From: Acinetobacter indicus CIP 110367
GTDB taxonomy: Bacteria > Pseudomonadota > Gammaproteobacteria > Pseudomonadales > Moraxellaceae
Direction of reading: 5' to 3'
NCBI RefSeq assembly: GCF_000488255.1
Contig: NZ_KI530755.1
Span: 248,001-312,000 of the forward strand
Length of the DNA stretch: 64,000 nt
Below the pieces are notes generated by a model. That model searched no databases. It was not told the origin of the DNA and saw nothing but the letters and a program-made list of their open reading frames with translations. A program made the position numbers and the translations under genes. This document shows positions 15,499 to 22,921 of this stretch, piece by piece; positions within the stretch are counted from its first letter, which is position 1, and each line of letters starts with the position of its first letter.

Positions 15499-16018
15499 AT
15501 GTACATCATTAATGATCGTTGTTGCGATCATTGGTATTTTGGCTGCGGTTGCACTTCCTGCATATCAAGATTATACAATCCGTGCCAAGATGGCTGAGCC
15601 AGTATTGGCAGGTTCTACTTGTCGTACTACAGTTTCAGAAGTTTATCAATCAGCTTCTGCTCTTCCTGGTGCGAATACTTGGGGATGTGAAGTAGGTACC
15701 CCTCCAACCACTAGCACACCAGAGCCTACTGAGGCTGTTCCAGATCCAGATCCAATTACAGTAGAAGGGACTCCATCTACTAAATATACAGCTTTGGTTG
15801 AAACTTCAGCTACAGGTGTAATCACAGTAACTACTACCAAAGCTGCTGATTTAAAAGATGCTGCTGATAAAACTTTCCAGTTAACTCCATTAAAAGCAGG
15901 CGGTGTGGCAATGACAGCGGATGATATTGGTACGACAGTAAACTCTTGGAAATGCGGTCCAGGTGGTCCACGAGCTATTGATGCTAAATATTTACCAGGT
16001 TCATGTCGCGGTAACTAA
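15494..16018 (+). pseudogene. pilA: 3' part of the resident pilA, displaced by the element
   Basis: From TTA 15509 the frame reads [20 protein letters not shown] and continues as a full pilin globular domain ending KYLPGSCRGN, with two visible Cys near the C-terminus. It lacks the prepilin leader. An accidental ATG formed by the element's terminal motif (15494) opens the frame as MECTSL, but with no good ribosome site and no cleavage site it cannot give a normal pilin. Joined to the stump at 3379-3413 it gives a pilin of about 181 residues. The open frame shows no decay, which suggests recent or reversible insertion. Confidence 0.9.
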
Positions 16019-16030
16019 TTCGGCTTTAAT

Positions 16031-16059
16031 AAAAAAGACTGGCTAGCCAGTCTTTTTTT
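16031..16059 (+). terminator. Terminator of resident pilA
   Basis: AAAAAAGACTGG and CCAGTCTTTTTTT around CTAG, 13 bases after the pilin stop. Confidence 0.85.
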
Positions 16060-16163
16060 ATGTAATAAAACCTAATTTTTTGAAAAAATACAGTGATCTT
16101 TGGGGTAGAAAATCATAGTCAGATGATTTACTTGAATTAAGATCGAAATTTAGAGAGTAAGTA

Positions 16164-16880
16164 ATGCCAAAGCGACTAACCTTTTTCTTGGGGCATTTAG
16201 CTATTTCTATAATTATTGCATTAATGGCTATGGGGCTGGTTTTCTTTATTTGGTATCCATCACCACTTGCAAGTGCAGTCGGTGTTACCCAAATTTTTTT
16301 AATGATGCTGGCGATAGATGTGATCGTGGGTCCAGTGCTTGGCTTCATTGTTTATAAAGAAGGCAAGAAAACTTTAAAAATGGATTTGGCTATTATTATT
16401 CTGATTCAGCTCTCAGCGCTGATCTATGGTTTGTATAGTATTGAAAAAGGGCGACCAGCCTATATTGCATACAACATAGATCGCTTTGAACTGGTTCGTA
16501 AGAATGAGATCGCGAGCAATGATTATCAACACAATGAAAATTTTGGATCATATCCAAGCTATGTGGTGGTCCAATATCCAAAAGATCCGAAACTCAAAGA
16601 AAAAGTCATGTTTGATGAAGTCTTTGGCGGAGTGTCTTTAAGTCAAAGGCCGGAGTTTTACCAAGCATTGGAGAGTGCTAAGCAACAAATGAAGGATAAA
16701 AGTCTTAGTTTGAATGACTTATCAAAATATAATTCACTTTCAACGGTAGATAAAATATTATCAAAATATCCAACAGCAATCGGTTTCTTTCCTTTAAAAG
16801 CAAGCAATTTAGATATGACTGTATTGGTGGATAAAGAATATAAAGTCATTAAAATCGTCGACCTCCGCCCTTGGCACTAA
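16164..16880 (+). CDS. TfpX/TfpZ-family type IV pilin accessory protein
   Basis: 238 residues. Three hydrophobic segments in the first 100 residues (about 8-30, 38-63, 73-92) with the conserved-looking loop MMLAIDVIVGPVLGFIVYKE, then a soluble domain of about 140 residues. Proteins of this family are encoded next to certain pilin alleles and modulate pilin stability or assembly in an allele-specific way. Here it directly follows the displaced resident pilA, to which it presumably belongs. Whether it can serve the element-borne pilin is open. Start at 16164 is supported by GAGAG upstream. Confidence 0.8.
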   Translation: MPKRLTFFLGHLAISIIIALMAMGLVFFIWYPSPLASAVGVTQIFLMMLAIDVIVGPVLGFIVYKEGKKTLKMDLAIIILIQLSALIYGLYSIEKGRPAYIAYNIDRFELVRKNEIASNDYQHNENFGSYPSYVVVQYPKDPKLKEKVMFDEVFGGVSLSQRPEFYQALESAKQQMKDKSLSLNDLSKYNSLSTVDKILSKYPTAIGFFPLKASNLDMTVLVDKEYKVIKIVDLRPWH

Positions 16881-16906
16881 CGCAAAATAGAACAATAATT
16901 TCACCA

Positions 16907-16934
16907 AGCAGCTGATTTCCTCAGCTGCTTTTTT
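16907..16934 (+). terminator. Terminator after the pilin accessory gene
   Basis: AGCAGCTGA and TCAGCTGCT with a 5-6-base loop, followed by five to six T. Confidence 0.8.
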
Positions 16935-16971
16935 GATTATCATAGCTCATCTTTTTCTCAACTCTTGCAGC

Positions 16972-18612
16972 ATGAAATTTTTCCTCTTGCTTCTCGCTGG
17001 TATTTTTATCTCCCTCGCTTGGCTCCTTCCCATCCATTACCGCCCTTGGGTGACCTATACCGGCGAGCTATATGCTTTTCTTGCGCTGTTCGCTTTAGCG
17101 GCTATTTTCCTAAAAGAAAAACTGATTATCCCTAAAATTAGCCTGCCTTTACTGGCCTTAACTGCTATCCCATTTATCCAATGGGCTTGTGGTTTGCTAT
17201 TCTTTTTTGACAAAGCGCTATTTAGCAGCCTGTATATCTTTGGCTTCTGGTTTGCGATTGTATTGGGCTATAACCTGACTTTAGATAACGCGCAGCGAGA
17301 AAAAATATTTACAGGTTTAAGTTTTGTCCTTTTAGGTGTCGGCACCCTAACCGGTCTCATGGCCATTTGCCAATGGCTGACCATCGACCAGTATTTTCCA
17401 TTTATAGTCGATATTCGTACCGGCCAGCGTCCTTATGCCAACTTTGCCCAGCCAAATAATATGGCGACCTTTCTGGTCATGTCCTTAATGGCCTGTTTAT
17501 ATCTGTATGAAAAACAGAAACTGAAAACAGTACTTTTGGTTGCAACTGGTTTGGTCATCTTAAGCGGGGTGGTGCTAAGTCAATCGCGGACCTCTTGGGT
17601 CGCCTCGCTGTGTATTCTGGCTTATCTCGGTTATCAGCAATATCAAGGCTATATCCGCCTGAAATGGTGCTATAGTGCGCTTTGGTTTGCCACTTTTGTC
17701 GGTTTGATCTTTATTGCACCTTCCGTAAGTCAGCTACTCTCACAAAGCGCAGATATAGCGGTACAGTCTCGTGATGTGGTACAGCGCGCTACCGGTGATA
17801 TGTCACGATTGGCAATCTGGGAGCAAATGCTACACGCAATTGCTCATCAGCCCTGGTTTGGCTATGGCTGGCATCAGACCAGTGTCGCTTACACCACGAT
17901 TAGCGAATTTTTCCAGGGGCCAGTATGGATTCGTAGCGCTCACAATATCGTGCTTGATCTGCTGCTCTGGAATGGTCTGCTGATTGGCCTGCCATTGTTG
18001 GCTTATCTGGCCTATTGGGGTTATCAGCTGCATCGGCATGTGAATTCAACTATTTCGGTGATTGGTCTGTTGGTGCTCGGTGCCTTCCTGATTCATGCCA
18101 TGCTGGAATTTCCACAGAACTATGCCTATTTTCTGCTGCCCGCCGGTTTTATCTTGGGAATTGTACAATCACAACGTTCAAAGGCTGGCGTGCAGTTATC
18201 GCCAATATTCATGCGCGTTAGCTTTGGCGTGGGCTTAGTCCTGCTGCTGCTGATTTATCGTGATTATGAGCTGATGGTACCGAAGCTAAATCAATCGGTG
18301 CGTTATGAAAAGACACCGGAAAAAATCACCAACCAGGATCAGATTTATCTGCTCGAGGAATTTAACCGCCGCATTGCCTGGATTCGTCTGAATCCGTATA
18401 GCCAGCAAAGTCCGGAGCAATTGCAGCAGATTCATGAGATTGTATTGAACTATCCAACCCAGTATGACCTGCTTAAATATGCCCGGGTGCTGGCCTTTAA
18501 TGGCTATGAAGTAGAAGCCAAACGGCAGCTGGAGTTGTTAAAGACCTTGCGCAAGGTCGAGGTGGATTATGACAGCTTGCTGGATGGAGCAGAAATCAGA
18601 CAGGAACCATAA
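16972..18612 (+). CDS. PglL/TfpO-family O-oligosaccharyltransferase
   Basis: 546 residues from ATG 16972; the open frame starts earlier at a TTG inside the terminator, so the ATG is preferred. Multi-pass inner-membrane protein with about eleven hydrophobic segments, the Wzy_C-type core at about 175-390 with QPNNMATFL, VLSQSRTSW and the periplasmic-loop WIRSAHNIVLDLLLWNG that holds the key His. A soluble C-terminal domain of about 120 residues follows. Family members move lipid-linked glycan onto Ser of pilin or other exported proteins. Next to pilA in Acinetobacter, this position is taken either by pilin-specific TfpO or by general PglL. Which one this is cannot be settled by eye. Confidence 0.85.
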   Translation: MKFFLLLLAGIFISLAWLLPIHYRPWVTYTGELYAFLALFALAAIFLKEKLIIPKISLPLLALTAIPFIQWACGLLFFFDKALFSSLYIFGFWFAIVLGYNLTLDNAQREKIFTGLSFVLLGVGTLTGLMAICQWLTIDQYFPFIVDIRTGQRPYANFAQPNNMATFLVMSLMACLYLYEKQKLKTVLLVATGLVILSGVVLSQSRTSWVASLCILAYLGYQQYQGYIRLKWCYSALWFATFVGLIFIAPSVSQLLSQSADIAVQSRDVVQRATGDMSRLAIWEQMLHAIAHQPWFGYGWHQTSVAYTTISEFFQGPVWIRSAHNIVLDLLLWNGLLIGLPLLAYLAYWGYQLHRHVNSTISVIGLLVLGAFLIHAMLEFPQNYAYFLLPAGFILGIVQSQRSKAGVQLSPIFMRVSFGVGLVLLLLIYRDYELMVPKLNQSVRYEKTPEKITNQDQIYLLEEFNRRIAWIRLNPYSQQSPEQLQQIHEIVLNYPTQYDLLKYARVLAFNGYEVEAKRQLELLKTLRKVEVDYDSLLDGAEIRQEP

Positions 18613-18670
18613 ATCATCTGCTGATTTTTAAGGCTGCTGTTTGGGATGTGAAACACATTGCTCAATCCAT

Positions 18671-18698
18671 AAAAAAGACCGGACTTCCGGTCTTTTTT
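18671..18698. terminator. Bidirectional terminator between OTase and bfr
   Basis: AAAAAAGACCGG and CCGGTCTTTTTT around ACTT, placed between two convergent genes. Confidence 0.85.
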
Positions 18699-18723
18699 AT
18701 GCAGTTAATCTTTTTAATTGAGC

Positions 18724-19188
18724 TTAGAGCTGACTCTGAATATAGTTTTCAATACCGACAGATTCAGTTAAATCCAGTTGCGTGGTCGCCCAGTCCAGAT
18801 ATTCTTCTTCTTTTTCCAGAATTTCCTGAACCAGATCGCGGGTTACATAATCCATTTCCTGTTCAGCCAAAACGACGGCTTTCTGAATGGCTTCAATATT
18901 TTCTTTGACTTTACGGACATCGCAGTTCAGTACTTCAACGGTATGCTGACCAATATACAGTTTGCCCAGATGTTGCAGATTTGGCAGACCTTCTAGAAAT
19001 AAAATCCGCTCGATAATTTTATCGGCATGTTTCATCTGACGAATTGATTCTTTATATTCCGCCGAACCGAGTTGTTCAATGCCCCAGTCATTAAACATGC
19101 GCGAATGTAAAAAATATTGGTTAATTGCAGTCAGGTGATGATACAAAACTTGGTTGAGTTGATTAATCACCTCACGATTGCCTTTCAT
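18724..19188 (-). CDS. bfr: Bacterioferritin, heme-type subunit with degenerate ferroxidase site
   Basis: 154 residues from ATG 19188 with GGAG upstream. It is a four-helix ferritin-like protein aligning end to end with E. coli Bfr (MKGNREVINQLN, AINQYFLHSRMF, QMKHADK, LEGLPNLQHLGKL). Met52, the heme ligand, is kept. Of the six ferroxidase ligands, only His54 and Glu127 remain; positions 18, 51, 94 and 130 are His, Gln, Val and Tyr instead of Glu, Glu, Glu and His. That is the pattern of heme-binding partner subunits that work in heteropolymers with a ferroxidase-competent subunit. The bfd gene upstream fits a role in iron storage and release. Confidence 0.9.
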   Translation of the reverse strand: MKGNREVINQLNQVLYHHLTAINQYFLHSRMFNDWGIEQLGSAEYKESIRQMKHADKIIERILFLEGLPNLQHLGKLYIGQHTVEVLNCDVRKVKENIEAIQKAVVLAEQEMDYVTRDLVQEILEKEEEYLDWATTQLDLTESVGIENYIQSQL

Positions 19189-19350
19189 TGCACTACTCCA
19201 TCTCACAATTTCTGCCCTAAACAGTTTTAAGGCAATCTAGAGCTTTATCTTAAACAAGATGATGCAGGATGGCGAGTAATTTATTGAACGGCAAATGAAA
19301 ATCGCAATCAAAAACAATTAGCTAGGCGGTGTGAAGAAATGTAAGACAAG

Positions 19351-19376
19351 AAAAACCCGCTGTAGTCGAAAGCGGG
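19351..19376 (-). terminator. Terminator of bfd
   Basis: On the minus strand CCCGCT and AGCGGG flank a 10-base loop and run into TTTTT. It separates bfd from bfr. Confidence 0.7.
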
Positions 19377-19436
19377 AGAGGAAACACCGAGTAAAATTAT
19401 AATATTTAAATGCGGGAGAGCAATAAAACGTCAGCT

Positions 19437-19643
19437 TTAGGCAGCAACGGCAAGACGAGACGCAATTTGTGCAATTTCATCGCTAATGATGGCGCGAGTT
19501 TCAGGGGCACAGCGACCACAGCAGGTTCCCAGATCCAGCAGGTCACGAATTTCGCGATAGCTTTCAGCACCATTTGCTACGGCGTCTTTAATGTCTTGAT
19601 CTGTAATACCACGGCACAAGCAAACGTACATTGATACAACCAT
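19437..19643 (-). CDS. bfd: Bacterioferritin-associated ferredoxin
   Basis: 68 residues (64 if translation starts at the inner ATG 19631, which would begin MYVCLCRG as in many Bfd proteins). The [2Fe-2S] ligands are four Cys in the order C-x-C at the start and C-x2-C later (LGTCCGRCAPET contains the second pair plus an extra Cys). Bfd reduces bacterioferritin heme so that stored iron is released. The gene lies directly upstream of bfr on the same strand, separated by a terminator, and a Fur-like box precedes it, which fits induction by iron starvation. Confidence 0.9.
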   Translation of the reverse strand: MVVSMYVCLCRGITDQDIKDAVANGAESYREIRDLLDLGTCCGRCAPETRAIISDEIAQIASRLAVAA

Positions 19644-19673
19644 GAAGAATTAAATAAGATAAGTGTTATTATT

Positions 19674-19686
19674 GATAATTATTATC
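19674..19686 (-). promoter_or_regulatory. Fur-box candidate upstream of bfd
   Basis: GATAATTATTATC is a palindrome very close to the core of the Fur consensus. It lies 31 bases before the bfd start, overlapping where the promoter should be. Confidence 0.6.
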
Positions 19687-19741
19687 GTTTGTCAATAAAA
19701 ATCATTTGAAAATTCATTTGTTGTGATTGGGTTTTTGAATA

Positions 19742-19774
19742 AAAAAATACCATCTTATCGATGGTATCTTTTTT
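19742..19774 (-). terminator. Terminator of ridA
   Basis: ATACCATC and GATGGTAT around TTATC, with A and T runs on either side so it can work in both directions. Confidence 0.75.
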
Positions 19775-19785
19775 GTGCAGCTAAG

Positions 19786-20169
19786 TTATTGATTAATAAT
19801 CACCACACCATCCATTTCAGCCAGTGCACCTTTGGGCAGGCTGGCCACACCTAAAGCGGCGCGTGCTGGATATGGCTGGGCAAAATATTCACCCATAATC
19901 TGGTTCACCAACTGGAAGTTGGATAAATCGGTCAGGTAGATGTTCAATTTGGCAATATCAGCCAGCGTGCCACCTGCGGCTTCACAGACGGCTTTCAGGT
20001 TATCAAAAACACGGCGGATTTGCGCTTCAATGCCTTCAACCAGTTCCATGCTGTAAGGATCAAGGCCAATCTGTCCTGACAGGTACACGGTATTGCCAAC
20101 TAAAATGGCTTGAGAATATGTACCAATGGCAGCAGGCGCATTTTCAGTATGGATCACTTGGCGGGACAT
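19786..20169 (-). CDS. ridA: RidA family enamine/imine deaminase
   Basis: 127 residues, the normal family length. The signature is complete: [20 protein letters not shown] near residues 16-35, the conserved Arg in [20 protein letters not shown] and the C-terminal Glu-Met-Asp. RidA hydrolyses reactive 2-aminoacrylate and other enamines released by PLP enzymes and so protects those enzymes. AAAAGGAGA lies before the ATG. It follows spoT on the same strand with a 71-base gap and no T-run hairpin, so co-transcription with spoT is likely. Confidence 0.92.
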   Translation of the reverse strand: MSRQVIHTENAPAAIGTYSQAILVGNTVYLSGQIGLDPYSMELVEGIEAQIRRVFDNLKAVCEAAGGTLADIAKLNIYLTDLSNFQLVNQIMGEYFAQPYPARAALGVASLPKGALAEMDGVVIINQ

Positions 20170-20240
20170 CGATTTCTCCTTTTATAAGTATGGACAGCAT
20201 AAACGATTAGCCGGGCAGGCCCGGGACTATCGTATCATGA

Positions 20241-22340
20241 TTAACAGGCCTTGGATGTTTCGGCAATATTAGGCGGCAGTTCCAGACGGATAATCCGCGG
20301 GAAGCCAAAATGCATACGCAGGTCACGAATAATCTGGGCAATCTGCTTGCGGTTATTTACCACAATATTGACATAGGTCTTGGCATCGTGGCTACGGACC
20401 ATTTCTACCCCGGTTTTGGCTTTACGGCATTGATAGATCAGGTCGGAAATCTGCTCATCATTCATTTCAATATCAATGCATAAATAGGCGGTGAAGCTGA
20501 CGTCATCGATATCATCCGAGTTCCACTGCAATGGCATGATATTTTCCGGATGCAGATGCTGTTCATGCAGCAGGTTATGGCAGCGCGCACGATGTACAAT
20601 TAAACCACGGCGGGATAAATGGCCCTGAATCGGATCACCCAGTACCGGATTACAGCAATGCGCATATTTGACATCAATACCTTCGGTGCCCTGAATCAGA
20701 CGATCCGAAACTTCCGAGCTGCTGTCCTGTGAATAAAGATGATTGGCCACCAGTTGTGGTAACAGGTCACCGACTGCAATCTGTTCGAACAGGCGTTCTT
20801 TGCTATCGATATGACGCCATTGCAGCAGGTTAATCCAGTCATCTTCGGTTAAGTCTTTAATCGAACAGTTAAACAGTTTTAAGGCACGGTTAAGGGCCTG
20901 TTCACCGACCAGACGTTGCTCGTCAATATCTTGGTCACGCAGAATATTTTGCAGGGCACGGCGCGCTTTCTGGGTGTTAATAAAGCTGAGCCAGTCCGGG
21001 TTTGGTGTTGCTAAAACATCGGTAATCACTTCCACCACTTGGCCGCTGGTTAGCGGGGTCGACAGCGGTTTGATTTCTCCATTAATTTTGGCACCGACGG
21101 CATGGTTACCGAGGAACAGGCTGGCTGAATAGGCAAAATCCACCGCGGTGGCGCCTTGTGGTAATTCATGCAGATGGCCATGCGGAGTATAAACCCAGAT
21201 CTTTTCCTGATGCAGATAATCCAGCAGTTCGCTAAAGGTGGTTTTGGCACAGGCGCCATCAATCAGTACGTTCAGGTTTTGCATGGACGCCTGAATCGCC
21301 GAGCGACAGGCTTGCGGTGCATTCTCACCGAGAACCACGCCAAAACGGGCCGCTTTACGCATCAGCTCGGTTTGAATGGTTAAGGATAAAGTAGTTTTTT
21401 CACCTTTCAGGCGCAGCATCAGTGACTGGTTGCCACCGGGCAACGGACGGCGAATATGGTCGGCAAAATGCAGCACCTGAAAATGTTCACGTAAAATATC
21501 GGCTAAGCGGTCACAGTCGGCAATGCTTTGCAGAATAATTTCAAAGGCGTGGCTGTGAGTCAGCTCTTGCAGATCGATGTCATTTTTAACGAAATAACGG
21601 AGCAGTTCGATATTGTTATTTTTCTTTTTAATCCGGCCGCTAATCTGATGATATTGCAGTAGCTCGGCCAGGTTCTTTTCCCATTTGGCCTGATATTCAC
21701 AGCGTTTCGGCTTGGTTTCTAGCAGGGCAGCCTGAACATTGTTGAACATATCCAGATCAAGATTCTGGTAGCACAGATGTTCCAGGTTGTCGGCCATTTC
21801 ATTCATACCGACAATACGCGCCATCGGCACAAAAATATCAAAAGTTTCCTGGGCAATGCGGGCACGTTTGTCTGGGCGCAAGGCATCTAGCGTGGTCATG
21901 TTGTGATAGCGGTCAGCCAGTTTAATAATGATCACACGCGGGTCTTGCAGGGTCGCTTGCAGAATTTTACGGAAGGACGCGGCTTTATTGTATTCTTTAT
22001 CGCTGGAATGGCTGAGTTTGGTGACGCCATCGACCAGTTCGGCCACGGTCCGGCCAAATTTTTCAGTAATATCTTCTTTGCTAAATTCGGTATCTTCAAT
22101 CACATCATGCAGCAGTGCCGCCATCAGGGTTTCGGCATCCAGACGCATATGTGCCAGAATGCAGCTGACCGCAATCGGATGCAGAATATAAGGCTCGCCG
22201 CTTTTACGGGTCACGCCATCATGCGCCAGATCGGCATAGTCACAGGCCGCAAGCACGCGCTCGCTATCGCTTTCACTCAAGTAAGCGTCGATAATCATAT
22301 TTAGTTGCTGTTTGGCTTGGCTGACCTCTGCGCCTGGCAT
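20241..22340 (-). CDS. spoT: SpoT, (p)ppGpp hydrolase with decayed synthetase domain
   Basis: 699 residues with the RelA/SpoT layout: HD hydrolase (HPIAV, LLHDVIEDT, LADRYHNM, about residues 45-160), pseudo-synthetase (about 225-345), TGS (VYTPHGHLHELPQGATAVDF, about 390-450), helical region, zinc-finger-like CCNP segment and C-terminal ACT. The synthetase motifs have been lost: the GRxK region reads GRIKKKNNN and the usual NGYQSLH is GGNQSLML. The hydrolase motifs are intact. A monofunctional hydrolase SpoT is known for Moraxellaceae, so this is the expected form. It degrades the alarmone made by RelA. Confidence 0.93.
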   Translation of the reverse strand: MPGAEVSQAKQQLNMIIDAYLSESDSERVLAACDYADLAHDGVTRKSGEPYILHPIAVSCILAHMRLDAETLMAALLHDVIEDTEFSKEDITEKFGRTVAELVDGVTKLSHSSDKEYNKAASFRKILQATLQDPRVIIIKLADRYHNMTTLDALRPDKRARIAQETFDIFVPMARIVGMNEMADNLEHLCYQNLDLDMFNNVQAALLETKPKRCEYQAKWEKNLAELLQYHQISGRIKKKNNNIELLRYFVKNDIDLQELTHSHAFEIILQSIADCDRLADILREHFQVLHFADHIRRPLPGGNQSLMLRLKGEKTTLSLTIQTELMRKAARFGVVLGENAPQACRSAIQASMQNLNVLIDGACAKTTFSELLDYLHQEKIWVYTPHGHLHELPQGATAVDFAYSASLFLGNHAVGAKINGEIKPLSTPLTSGQVVEVITDVLATPNPDWLSFINTQKARRALQNILRDQDIDEQRLVGEQALNRALKLFNCSIKDLTEDDWINLLQWRHIDSKERLFEQIAVGDLLPQLVANHLYSQDSSSEVSDRLIQGTEGIDVKYAHCCNPVLGDPIQGHLSRRGLIVHRARCHNLLHEQHLHPENIMPLQWNSDDIDDVSFTAYLCIDIEMNDEQISDLIYQCRKAKTGVEMVRSHDAKTYVNIVVNNRKQIAQIIRDLRMHFGFPRIIRLELPPNIAETSKAC

Positions 22341-22520
22341 ATACCACCTTTAACTACAATGCTCGTAACAATCACAAAAACTGATCTTCTAATGAAAAAC
22401 ATATTGCATGACTTGTCAATTTTTTTCACCGAAAATATCGAAATAAAAGCTCGTTGTAATTACGAGTTCCGATGCTTATGTTATAACGGTTATTGCGCAA
22501 ATATTAAAGTTCAAATAATA

Positions 22521-22549
22521 AAAAAGCCTAGTAAAAAACTAGGCTTTTT
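22521..22549 (-). terminator. Terminator of gmk-rpoZ
   Basis: AAAAAGCCTAG and CTAGGCTTTTT around a TAAAAAA loop, just after rpoZ. spoT therefore needs its own promoter in 22341-22520. Confidence 0.8.
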
Positions 22550-22563
22550 CAGGATGTATTTTC

Positions 22564-22845
22564 TTATTGGAAAGAAAAACCATCTAAATTCAAGTTATTT
22601 GCTGAAAGTGCAAGGTCAAGGCTAGAGGCTTGGTAGTCCTGATCGCGTTGTTTCAAAATGTCTTTAGAAACGTGGCCTTCTGCAATTTCACGTAAAGCAA
22701 CAACGGTAGGTTTGTCGTTGTCCCACTCAACGGTAGGTTCAATTCCTTGACGTGCCAATTGACGCGCGCGTTTGCTTGCCACTAGTACAAGCTCAAAGCG
22801 GTTGTCTACATGGTCTAAACAATCTTCAACGGTGACGCGTGCCAT
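22564..22845 (-). CDS. rpoZ: RNA polymerase omega subunit
   Basis: 93 residues from ATG 22845, where [20 protein letters not shown] matches the standard omega N-terminus; the open frame extends 23 codons further upstream but without support. [12 protein letters not shown] is the conserved core that contacts beta-prime. Omega helps assemble RNA polymerase and forms one (p)ppGpp binding site. The order gmk-rpoZ-spoT on one strand is conserved in gammaproteobacteria, and the link with alarmone metabolism is established. Confidence 0.95.
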   Translation of the reverse strand: MARVTVEDCLDHVDNRFELVLVASKRARQLARQGIEPTVEWDNDKPTVVALREIAEGHVSKDILKQRDQDYQASSLDLALSANNLNLDGFSFQ

Positions 22846-22921
22846 AAGAGTTCTCGTTTGAATGGTAAATTTAAACAGACTGTGCAGTATAAGGTGCTTT
22901 GTCTGAAGACTCAAGTTTTAA

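Larger units (their letters stand above)
3414..15507. mobile_element. Integrative element with a four-gene recombinase module, inserted in pilA and carrying its own pilin
   Basis: The ends are fixed by the interrupted pilin reading frame: chromosomal pilA sequence stops after ATCGA at 3413 and resumes with ATTAATG at 15508. Just inside each junction is the inverted motif TCCATAAGT (3417-3425) / ACTTATGGA (15490-15498), with several GTCCATAT copies near both ends. The interior encodes three tyrosine-recombinase-like proteins and a small accessory protein in one overlapping operon, regulators, decayed cargo and a complete pilin gene near the right end. Multi-recombinase assemblies are known from Tn554 (TnpA/B/C), recombinase-in-trio elements and Gamma-Mobile-Trio islands. 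I cannot say which, if any, it belongs to. No phage, conjugation or replication genes are seen. Exact crossover points are uncertain by a few bases. Confidence 0.88.

Noticed and set aside
3414..15507. Prophage or conjugative element
   Set aside because: No capsid, terminase, tail, relaxase, type IV secretion or replication genes; only recombinases, regulators and cargo.
3414..15507. Firm naming of the element as Gamma-Mobile-Trio, Tn554-like or recombinase-in-trio
   Set aside because: Gene order and sizes resemble these but a family match needs profile searches. The module has three large recombinase-like genes plus a small one, so none of the names was adopted.
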